Source: Chloroflexota bacterium (GTDB taxonomy: Bacteria > Chloroflexota > Limnocylindria > Limnocylindrales > CSP1-4). Taken from it: 5,626 nucleotides of DNA. Shown here piece after piece: positions 1-5,478 of the stretch (position 1 is the first letter of the stretch; the number at the start of each line of letters is the position of its first letter). The notes beneath the pieces are model-generated. The model was given only the letters and a program-made list of their open reading frames with translations. It did no database searches and was not told the DNA's origin. The DNA lies in NCBI GenBank assembly GCA_027346765.1, contig DAIERN010000104.1, positions 1 through 5,626 of the forward strand, read 5' to 3'. The position numbers were made by a program, and so were the translations under genes.

Positions 1-750
1 GGCGAGCTGACCGTCCTGGGCACGGACCCTGACAAGAACGGCGCCAGCATTCGCGCGCGGCTGGGTGTCGTGCCCCAGCTCGACACGCTCGACACCGAGC
101 TGACGGTCCTCGAGAACCTGCTGATCTACGGCCGCTACTTCGACCTCTCGTACGCCGAGGCGCGCAAGCGCGCGATGGAGCTGCTCGAGTTCGTCCAGCT
201 GAACGACCGCGCGAGCTCGCTGGTCGAGCCGCTCAGCGGGGGCATGAAGCGCCGCCTGACCATTGCCCGCTCACTCATCAACGAGCCCGACCTGCTGCTG
301 CTCGACGAGCCCACCACCGGACTTGATCCGCAGGCGCGCCATCTCGTTTGGGACCGTCTCTACCGGCTCAAGCAGCGCGGCACGACGCTCGTCCTGACGA
401 CGCACTACATGGACGAAGCCGAGCAGCTGTGCGACCGGCTCGTCGTCATGGACAAGGCCAAGATCGTGGCGGAGGGCTCGCCCCGCACCTTGATCGAGCG
501 CTACTCCACCAAGGAAGTCCTGGAGCTCCGATTCCCGGTGGGCGTCCAGGACGGACTCGACGGCGAGCTCGAGGGCCTGGGCGAGCGCGTCGAGAAGCTG
601 CCCGACCGCGTGCTCATCTATGCCGCGGACGGCGAGGCGGTGGCTGCCGCTGCGCACGAGCGTGGCCTGCGGCCGGAGACGACGCTCGTCCGGCGCTCGA
701 GCCTCGAGGACGTCTTCCTGCGCCTCACCGGGCGCTCCCTGATCGAGTAG
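1..750 (+). CDS. ABC exporter ATPase, NodI-like (5' end outside window)
   Basis: This is the ATP-binding subunit of an ABC-2 type exporter; it would hydrolyse ATP at the inner face of the membrane to drive the two permeases encoded downstream. The frame is open from base 1 (it begins GELTVLG), so the start and the Walker A loop lie upstream; 249 residues are visible. In order: Q-loop in GVVPQ (about 64-78), ABC signature LSGGM (232-246) followed by [11 protein letters not shown], Walker B LLLLDEPT with its catalytic Glu (about 292-315), D-loop GLDP, and the switch His in TTHYMDEAE (His codon 403-405). The tail ends [14 protein letters not shown], as in NodI/DrrA-type ATPases. The Q-loop segment and the phrase [13 protein letters not shown] closely resemble rhizobial NodI. 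Nothing suggests nodulation, so the substrate (lipid-linked glycan, drug or other) is unknown. All visible catalytic motifs are intact. Confidence 0.95.
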   Translation, partial: GELTVLGTDPDKNGASIRARLGVVPQLDTLDTELTVLENLLIYGRYFDLSYAEARKRAMELLEFVQLNDRASSLVEPLSGGMKRRLTIARSLINEPDLLLLDEPTTGLDPQARHLVWDRLYRLKQRGTTLVLTTHYMDEAEQLCDRLVVMDKAKIVAEGSPRTLIERYSTKEVLELRFPVGVQDGLDGELEGLGERVEKLPDRVLIYAADGEAVAAAAHERGLRPETTLVRRSSLEDVFLRLTGRSLIE

Positions 751-772
751 AGGGACGACATGTCACCTTCGC

Positions 773-790
773 CCGGGCCTCACGGCCCGG
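773..790 (+). promoter_or_regulatory. Intercistronic hairpin 1
   Basis: A perfect 7-base-pair inverted repeat, CCGGGCC (773-779) and GGCCCGG (784-790), flanks a TCAC loop. It lies in the 83-base gap between the ATPase stop and the first permease. No T-run follows, so it is not a canonical intrinsic terminator. A role in mRNA stability or in setting subunit ratio is inference. Confidence 0.5.
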
Positions 791-806
791 CTACGCGCGA
801 CGTACC

Positions 807-836
807 CATGAGTCGCGCTCCTGAGCGCGCCTCATG
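807..836 (+). promoter_or_regulatory. Intercistronic hairpin 2, reaching an in-frame ATG of permease 1
   Basis: A 30-base imperfect palindrome. The outer arms are CATGAG (807-812) and CTCATG (831-836); the inner arms are CGCGCTC (814-820) and GAGCGCG (823-829). One T/C mismatch (813/830) separates them and the loop is very short, giving about 12 stable pairs. The 3' arm ends exactly on the ATG at 834-836, and its last G is also the first base of the GGAG that probably serves the ATG at 849. Folding could therefore limit translation of permease 1 or protect the downstream message from decay. No T-run follows. Confidence 0.6.
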
Positions 837-839
837 GAG
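836..839 (+). promoter_or_regulatory. Probable ribosome binding site for permease 1 (ATG 849)
   Basis: GGAG lies nine bases before the ATG at 849. The alternative in-frame ATG at 834 has no convincing Shine-Dalgarno sequence and sits in a hairpin stem. This site is the main reason for preferring 849. Confidence 0.5.
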
Positions 840-848
840 TCGCTTGTA

Positions 849-1658
849 ATGACGGCAATTGCGGCGCCACGCGCCCGGGGCACATCGTTCAAGTTCCCCG
901 GCCTGCGCAAGCTCGAGCATTCGCTGCTCGTCTACCGCCGGGTGTGGCGCGGCACGTTCTTCGGCACGCTCGTCTCGCCGGTCCTCTTCCTGACCGCGAT
1001 GGGCGTGGCGCTGGGCAGCCTCGTGCCCAACATGACCGCCTTCGGCGGCGTGCCCTATCTCGTGTTCCTCGCGCCGGGGATCATGTCAGCGCAGGCGATG
1101 CAGACCGGGACAGTCGAGGGTTCGTGGCCGCTGTTCGCCGGCTTCAAGTGGCTCAAGACCTTCGACGCGATGATCGCCACGCCGATCACCGTGCGCGACA
1201 TCGTCCTGGGCCATCTCTATTGGCTGGTGGTGCGCCTCGCCATCGTGACCGGCATCTTCATGGTCGTCGCCTTCCTCTTTGGCGCGTTCTCATCACCGAC
1301 CTTCTTCCTCGCCTGGCCCAGCGCCATCATGACCGGCGTGGCCTTTGGGATCTGCATGTCCGCGTGGACGGCGACGCGCAAGACCGAGCAGTCGTTCTCG
1401 ATCATCTTCCGCTTCGTCGTCACGCCGCTCTTCCTGTTCAGCGGCACCTTCTTCCCGATCGAGCAGCTGCCTGAGGCGGTGCGCTGGATCGCCTGGTTCA
1501 CACCGCTCTTCCACGGCGTGGCGCTGACGCGATCACTGGCGATCGGCCACGACCTGGACCCCGTCACAATGGGCGTCCACCTGGCGGTGGTGTTGGGCAT
1601 GATTGCCGTCGGCACCTTCCTCGCCTTCCGCACCTTCAAGAAGCGGCTGGTGATCTGA
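849..1658 (+). CDS. ABC-2 exporter permease 1, NodJ-like
   Basis: Membrane subunit of the exporter, 269 residues from the ATG at 849. A longer version from ATG 834 would add MESLV. After a cytoplasmic amphipathic start of about 35 residues, six hydrophobic stretches are visible, roughly at residues 37-59, 69-87, 119-145, 150-173, 185-205 and 242-261. NodJ-family hallmarks are YLVFLAPGIMSAQAM in the second segment, the cytoplasmic FDAMIATPITVRDIVLG, and FLFSGTFFPIEQLPE at the end of helix five. The C-terminus is basic (FKKRLVI). It is paralogous to the next gene and the two probably form a heterodimer with the ATPase. The start is chosen from the GGAG at 836-839 and because it makes both permeases the same length. 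Substrate unknown. Confidence 0.92.
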   Translation: MTAIAAPRARGTSFKFPGLRKLEHSLLVYRRVWRGTFFGTLVSPVLFLTAMGVALGSLVPNMTAFGGVPYLVFLAPGIMSAQAMQTGTVEGSWPLFAGFKWLKTFDAMIATPITVRDIVLGHLYWLVVRLAIVTGIFMVVAFLFGAFSSPTFFLAWPSAIMTGVAFGICMSAWTATRKTEQSFSIIFRFVVTPLFLFSGTFFPIEQLPEAVRWIAWFTPLFHGVALTRSLAIGHDLDPVTMGVHLAVVLGMIAVGTFLAFRTFKKRLVI

Positions 1659-1659
1659 G

Positions 1660-2469
1660 ATGGCCACGACCATGACCGGCTCTGCCGTCACCCGCGTCCT
1701 GCCGTTCGGCAGCCGCCACAGCGTTCACATCCTGGAGCGCAACCGGTTCATCTTCCGGCGCGGCTGGATGGTCATCTTCAGCGGCTTCTTCGAGCCGCTC
1801 TTCTACCTGCTGGGCATCGGCTTTGGCCTGGGTTCGCTGATCGGCACGGTCGCGGGCCCCGACGGATCGCAGATCCCCTATGCGGTGTTCGTTGCGCCGG
1901 CCCTGCTGGCCACGGCCTCGATGAACGGCGCGGTCTACGACTCGACCAACATGTTCTTCCGGCTGCGCTACGAGAAGGCCTACGACGGCATGCTCGCGAC
2001 GCCGCTCAACGTGGGCGACATCACCCTGGGCGAGGTGATCTGGGCACTGGGCCGCGGCGCGCTGTACGGCCTGGGGTTCCTGGCGGTGATGTTCGCGATG
2101 GGCCTGGTGCCCAGCGCCATGGGCATCTTCGCGCTGCCGGCGTCGATGCTGATCGGCTTCGCGACGGCCGCGGCCGGGCTGGTGGCGGTGACATTCATGC
2201 GCTCGTGGCAGGACCTGGACCTGTTGTTCGTCGTGACGCTGCCGCTCTTCCTGTTCAGCGGCACGTTCTTTCCGATCACGACCTATCCCGAGCCGCTCCG
2301 GATCCTGGTCGAGTTCTCACCGCTCTATCGCGGCGTGGACCTGGTGCGCGCCACCACGACGGGCGTCATCGGCTTCACCCAGCTGATCGACGTGGTCTAC
2401 CTGTTGGCGATGGGCCTGTTCTTCGTCTTCATCGCCTCGCGCCGCATGGGCAAGATGCTCCTCAAGTAG
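1660..2469 (+). CDS. ABC-2 exporter permease 2, NodJ-like
   Basis: Second membrane subunit, 269 residues. Its ATG starts one base after the TGA of permease 1, which points to translational coupling; no strong Shine-Dalgarno site of its own is evident. Six hydrophobic stretches lie at roughly 36-62, 73-91, 117-149, 155-178, 187-206 and 240-259. Shared NodJ-type motifs are YLLGIGFGLGSLIG, IPYAVFVAPALLATASMNGA, the cytoplasmic YEKAYDGMLATPLNVGDITLGE and FLFSGTFFPITTYPEPLR. It is closer to canonical NodJ than permease 1 in the second and third segments. It ends RRMGKMLLK and is the last gene of the plus-strand block. With the ATPase it should form a complete exporter; the cargo cannot be read from sequence. 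Confidence 0.93.
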   Translation: MATTMTGSAVTRVLPFGSRHSVHILERNRFIFRRGWMVIFSGFFEPLFYLLGIGFGLGSLIGTVAGPDGSQIPYAVFVAPALLATASMNGAVYDSTNMFFRLRYEKAYDGMLATPLNVGDITLGEVIWALGRGALYGLGFLAVMFAMGLVPSAMGIFALPASMLIGFATAAAGLVAVTFMRSWQDLDLLFVVTLPLFLFSGTFFPITTYPEPLRILVEFSPLYRGVDLVRATTTGVIGFTQLIDVVYLLAMGLFFVFIASRRMGKMLLK

Positions 2470-2473
2470 CAGT

Positions 2474-2492
2474 CCGGTCGACGTTGGGCCGG
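2474..2492 (+). terminator. Weak hairpin in the convergent gap (possible terminator)
   Basis: Only 25 bases separate the exporter stop from the stop of the convergent arrestin-like gene. CCGGTC (2474-2479) can pair with GGCCGG (2487-2492), using one G-U pair, around a seven-base loop on the plus-strand transcript. The minus-strand transcript would have an A-C mismatch there. No T-run follows on either side, so this is weak evidence for an intrinsic terminator; Rho-dependent ending or read-through is equally possible. Confidence 0.2.
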
Positions 2493-2494
2493 CG

Positions 2495-3535
2495 CTACAG
2501 CACCGCGATGAAGCGCTCCACGGCGAGGTCGCTCCGGAACGCGCGATCGACCAACGCCCTGATCCGGTAATGGACCGCGACGCCCTTGTCGTTGAGCGTC
2601 GCCGGCGCGTCGGCTGGAATGGTGATCTTGGTCGTGAAGCCTGCCTTGAACGCGGCCGGATCAACCGGCTGGCTGAACAGCACCACGCCGCCCAGCTTGT
2701 TGGGCGCGTCGACGTCGGCCTGGAGCTCGAGTCGGCCACCCCGGCCGGCGCCCGCGCCCGGCCAGTTGACGGTCACCTCGAACTCAGAGCCGGCCGCGAG
2801 CGGCGGCAGTGGCTTGACGCTGATCGTGGCGTCGCCCGAGCCGTAGACGTCAAACATGGCGCCGTCATCGAGCCGGACCGCGCCGCTCCGGAGGTAGTCG
2901 AGGTTCTGCTTCACACTGACGAGCGCCGCGACGTGCTCGTCGCCGCCCATGGCAACGTCCCACTTGGCGTCGAGCGCCCAGACGATCGTGGCGCTGCCCA
3001 GATGAGCCGTCACCGGACCAAGACGCGGGGCGGGAAAGTTGAAGTCGGCCTCGAAGGTCTGGCCTGCGCTGAGCTGGGCCGGCAGCGGCGTGTCCGTCAG
3101 AGGCAGCTCGTCGAAGAGGCTGCCGTTGATCTCGGTCCACTGCTCGCTCTTGGTGACATTGCCCTTGCTGTCGCGCTCCGCGCGCGACCCCTGGCGCTCG
3201 ACCAGGAGCGCGCCGACCAGCCGGAACATCGCGCTGCGCGCGTTGATGTTCTTGCGCGCGGTCAGCTTGAGATGGCCGGCCAACGCCTCGCCGATCTTCA
3301 CCGGCTCCTTGATGGTGATCTCGCCGTCGATCCCGCTGCTCGAGCGCTGGACCAGCTCCTCGAGGCCGATTGCGGCGAGCGGATGACTGCCCTGCGGTCC
3401 CCACAGCCGATTAGCCGCCGGTGCATCGAACGGGCTGGGCAGGCTGCCATGCTGACTGACGCCGAAGATGCTGAACCCGGTCCAGCCGCTGAGCGAGTTG
3501 CCGCTCGCCAGCACCGCTTCGCGAAAGCCGCTCAC
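2495..3535 (-). CDS. Arrestin-fold-like protein (Spo0M/Vps26-like), function unknown
   Basis: A soluble 346-residue protein with no signal peptide or membrane helix. The GTG start is supported by GGAAGGAG (3549-3542) six bases upstream. After a glycine/serine/proline-containing N-terminal stretch of about 60 residues, the rest reads as alternating beta strands in two halves. Half one (about 70-210) has ITIKEPVKIGEALAGHLKL, like the opening strands of arrestin domains, and closes with TIVWALDAKWDV. Half two (about 225-346) opens with TISVKPLPPLAAGSEFEVTV and closes with VAVHYRIRALVDRAFRSDL. That two-sandwich layout, each half ending on a Y/W-x-(I/L)-x-A-type strand, is what arrestins, Vps26 and bacterial Spo0M share. 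The fold is an inference from pattern; Spo0M itself is shorter (about 260 residues) and lacks this N-terminal extension. Such proteins usually act as protein-binding scaffolds. It is the last gene of the minus-strand block. Confidence 0.85.
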   Translation of the reverse strand: MSGFREAVLASGNSLSGWTGFSIFGVSQHGSLPSPFDAPAANRLWGPQGSHPLAAIGLEELVQRSSSGIDGEITIKEPVKIGEALAGHLKLTARKNINARSAMFRLVGALLVERQGSRAERDSKGNVTKSEQWTEINGSLFDELPLTDTPLPAQLSAGQTFEADFNFPAPRLGPVTAHLGSATIVWALDAKWDVAMGGDEHVAALVSVKQNLDYLRSGAVRLDDGAMFDVYGSGDATISVKPLPPLAAGSEFEVTVNWPGAGAGRGGRLELQADVDAPNKLGGVVLFSQPVDPAAFKAGFTTKITIPADAPATLNDKGVAVHYRIRALVDRAFRSDLAVERFIAVL

Positions 3536-3570
3536 TTCGTGCTCCTTCCGACCGAGTCAGGCAGGTTCAT
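3532..3570 (-). CDS. Possible 12-codon micro-ORF (MNLPDSVGRSTK)
   Basis: ATG at 3570 overlaps the TGA of the glycosylase-like gene (TGATG), and the micro-ORF's own TGA (3534-3532) overlaps the GTG start of the arrestin-like gene (GTGA). A strong AAGGAGG (3582-3576) lies five bases before the ATG. The peptide MNLPDSVGRSTK has no recognisable domain. It could be a translational coupling device that brings ribosomes to the arrestin start, a relic of an older start after a frameshift, or coincidence. No protein evidence can be seen from sequence. Confidence 0.35.
   Translation of the reverse strand: MNLPDSVGRSTK
3542..3549 (-). promoter_or_regulatory. Ribosome binding site of the arrestin-like gene
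   Basis: GGAAGGAG on the minus strand, six bases (CACGAA) before the GTG at 3535. It decides the start of the arrestin-like gene and lies inside the 12-codon micro-ORF. Confidence 0.75.
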
Positions 3571-4823
3571 CAGGTCCTCCTTGCGTTGCCCCGACCGATT
3601 ATCGAGCCAAACAGCCGACCCGCCCCGCCGGTGGCAGGCAACCATTCGATCCGCCTCGCACCGACGAAGCCCGCGTAGTCGCGCAGGGCATCGCGCATGG
3701 CATCGACCAGGCCGACTTCCCGGCGCGGGCTGATGCCGTCCTGCCACCACAGGCCCAGGATGCGCAGTGTCTTGGTCGCTCGATCGAGGCGCGGCTCGAT
3801 CCTGCCGACGAGCCGATCGCCGAAGAGGATTGGCAGGACGTAGTAGCCCCAGCGGCGCTTGTGCTCGGGAACGTAGACCTCCCAGATGTAGTCGAACTCG
3901 AACAGCGTCGCGAGGAGGCGCCGATCCCACACGAACGGGTCGAGCGGCGCCAGCAAGGCCGCGCCCGGCTGGCCCGGAGCGGTGCCACGGCGCGCGCCAT
4001 CCAACAGCGGCTGTTCGGCGCTGATCGCGTAGCGCAGGCCGCGCATCCCCTCGACCTGGACCGGCACGATCTCGCCGCGTTCAACCAGCTGCTCGGTCAG
4101 CTGTTGCCGTTCGGCCGCCTTGCCGGTGCCGACGATGACCTCCGCATTTGCCTGGGGCGACGTCAACCCCACTGCCCGGAAGCGCGACAGCAGGCGGTGG
4201 AGCGTTGCCTCCTCGGCTGATTCCTTGCGCGCAAGCACGTCGGCCGGGACGATGCGCTCGATCAGGTCGTAGTAGCGCCGGTTGCCTGCGCGGCGCGAGA
4301 TGCCAACGCGGCCGATCACGAACAGCGCCTCGAGAATGGCTCGTGCCGCCCGGGTGGGTGCCCACCACCAATCGACCGAATACAAGTGGTGCCCAAAGTC
4401 GGCCGTCGTCAGCGGTCCGCGCTGCTCGATCTCGGTCAGGATCTCGGCAACGACATCGGCATGCTCGCGCAGGATGCCGTCCGAGTAGCGCTCCACGTAG
4501 CGCGTCCAGCTGTAGCTGTAATGCGGCAGCTCAGCCATGGGCACGATGTTGAGGCTCTTGTTGTAGATCTCGAACAGGCGCCGGTCTGGTCCATACAGCC
4601 AGAGGTCGGCCCATTCGCGCTGATAGCCCGCGATGCGCGAGTGCAGCACCAGGTCGTGGTTGCGTGCGCCGGGCACCTCGAGCGGGTCGAACTGGAGCAC
4701 GCCCAGCCGCTCGACTGCGGTCAGGACGCTCTGCGGATCGGCGGGCAGCGAACGCGGCGGCGCCAGGCCATGCCGCGCAACGAGAAATCGCCGCGCGGCA
4801 TCACGCGAAAGCTCGATGATCAA
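3570..4823 (-). CDS. YcaQ-family winged-helix DNA glycosylase-like protein
   Basis: 417 residues from a TTG start, the usual size for the YcaQ/AlkZ (HTH_42) family. Known members excise alkylated bases and unhook interstrand crosslinks in DNA. The N-terminus LSRDAARRFLVARHGL leads to RLGVLQFDPL, where Gln44 and Asp46 form the Q-x-D motif typical of the YcaQ-like branch; the AlkZ branch has Q-x-Q. Further family features are ARNHDLVLHSRIAGY (about 52-66), the tryptophan-rich VDWWWAPTRAARAILEALFVIGRVGISRR winged-helix region (roughly 145-180), LLAPLDPFVWDRR and the C-terminal YVPEHKRRWGYYVLPILFGDRLVGRI. The TTG is chosen because it makes a TTGA overlap with the upstream membrane protein's stop, a GGGA precedes it, and no ATG occurs before the conserved region. 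The frame stays open upstream of the TTG, but that stretch is the other gene's shadow. Enzyme activity is inferred from the family. Confidence 0.92.
   Translation of the reverse strand: MIIELSRDAARRFLVARHGLAPPRSLPADPQSVLTAVERLGVLQFDPLEVPGARNHDLVLHSRIAGYQREWADLWLYGPDRRLFEIYNKSLNIVPMAELPHYSYSWTRYVERYSDGILREHADVVAEILTEIEQRGPLTTADFGHHLYSVDWWWAPTRAARAILEALFVIGRVGISRRAGNRRYYDLIERIVPADVLARKESAEEATLHRLLSRFRAVGLTSPQANAEVIVGTGKAAERQQLTEQLVERGEIVPVQVEGMRGLRYAISAEQPLLDGARRGTAPGQPGAALLAPLDPFVWDRRLLATLFEFDYIWEVYVPEHKRRWGYYVLPILFGDRLVGRIEPRLDRATKTLRILGLWWQDGISPRREVGLVDAMRDALRDYAGFVGARRIEWLPATGGAGRLFGSIIGRGNARRT
3576..3582 (-). promoter_or_regulatory. Strong Shine-Dalgarno before the micro-ORF ATG
   Basis: AAGGAGG on the minus strand, inside the last codons of the glycosylase-like gene, five bases (ACCTG) before the ATG at 3570. 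It is near-consensus and well placed, yet the only reading frame it serves is 12 codons long. Confidence 0.5.
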
Positions 4824-5437
4824 CTGTTCCCGGCGCGTCCCTGGAGCAGCAGATAGCCCAGCCAGCCGTACCAGATGGGGCTGAGGACCGCGCCAACGAC
4901 CGCGGGACCCAACACCAACATCGAATTCGCGTCGAGGACGATCAGGCGGCCCAGGTAGATCACGACCAGGACGACGCCGAACAGCATCCCCAGCCAGAGC
5001 AGGTTGCGCGGCAGTCGCGCCGAGGACATGCCCGCCCACGACAGCGCGAGCACGCCCAGGCCAGCCACGCCGAACGTCAGAAAGCCGCGTGGGTCCGCCG
5101 GGAACGGCCCGCCAAGGGTGCCCGCAGCCTCGGGGTGCAACACATTGGCGAGGTCGTACGCGCCATGCAGGGCTGCGCCTAGCGTGCCGGCCAGCGCCAG
5201 CACCAGGCCCAGCGTGGCCAGCGGTCCGGCGCTGCGGACTCGCTCGTAGACCGCGAACAGCGCTGCCGCTGACAGGAGCCCGCCCGCGACCAGGCCCAGC
5301 GCCGCGAGGAGGTCGTTCTTCAAGACCACGAAAGCGACGGTGTAGACGAGCGATGCCACCACTGCGAGCAGCGCCGCCCAGCCCGCCCACCGGTCGAAGC
5401 GTCCGTCGCCAGGGGTCGCAGCCATGCCGTGGGTCAT
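4820..5437 (-). CDS. Six-helix membrane protein of unknown function
   Basis: A 205-residue integral membrane protein; I do not recognise the family with confidence. Six hydrophobic segments lie at about residues 16-37, 42-64, 71-92, 118-137, 144-165 and 173-199, with short loops and a charged cytoplasmic N-terminus (DGRFDRW). Possible conserved polar positions are HGAYDLANVLHP (91-102), just after the third helix, and YLGRLIVLDAN (161-171), between helices five and six. The layout recalls small uncharacterised families such as DUF4386-like proteins, but that is only a resemblance. The ATG at 5437 is preferred over the in-frame ATG at 5425 because a GAGGAGAGGAGAG tract (5457-5445) sits just upstream. 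It overlaps the next gene by four bases (TTGA), so the two are probably translationally coupled. Confidence 0.85.
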   Translation of the reverse strand: MTHGMAATPGDGRFDRWAGWAALLAVVASLVYTVAFVVLKNDLLAALGLVAGGLLSAAALFAVYERVRSAGPLATLGLVLALAGTLGAALHGAYDLANVLHPEAAGTLGGPFPADPRGFLTFGVAGLGVLALSWAGMSSARLPRNLLWLGMLFGVVLVVIYLGRLIVLDANSMLVLGPAVVGAVLSPIWYGWLGYLLLQGRAGNS

Positions 5438-5444
5438 GTCGGGT

Positions 5445-5457
5445 CTCTCCTCTCCTC
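5445..5457 (-). promoter_or_regulatory. Tandem Shine-Dalgarno-like tract before the membrane protein
   Basis: The purine tract GAGGAGAGGAGAG on the minus strand contains two overlapping Shine-Dalgarno matches. The nearer AGGAG (5451-5447) is nine bases before the ATG at 5437. It supports the longer of two possible starts. Confidence 0.6.
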
Positions 5458-5478
5458 GCCGGCGCGGGTGGGACGCGC

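Noticed and set aside
348..824. 158-codon frame overlapping the ATPase in another frame
   Set aside because: The ATPase frame carries signature, Walker B and switch motifs throughout; the alternative is Arg/Ala/Gly-rich noise.
2470..2494. Strong bidirectional terminator in the convergent gap
   Set aside because: Only a six-pair hairpin with one wobble and no T-tract on either side. It is kept as a low-confidence feature rather than a finding.
2570..3733. 387-codon open frame on the plus strand, opposite the arrestin-like gene
   Set aside because: Its translation is Arg/Ala/Leu/Asp-rich low-information sequence typical of the antisense frame of a GC-rich gene. The minus-strand frame has domain-like strands and a proper ribosome binding site.
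3468..4220. 250-codon plus-strand frame antisense to the glycosylase-like gene
   Set aside because: Shadow of the real gene: no ribosome binding site, biased composition, no recognisable domain.
4824..5390. Upstream in-frame extension of the glycosylase-like gene, giving 606 residues
   Set aside because: It overlaps the membrane protein gene in another frame. The extension is Arg/Gly/Ala-rich with no family similarity, and the total would far exceed the usual YcaQ length of about 400.
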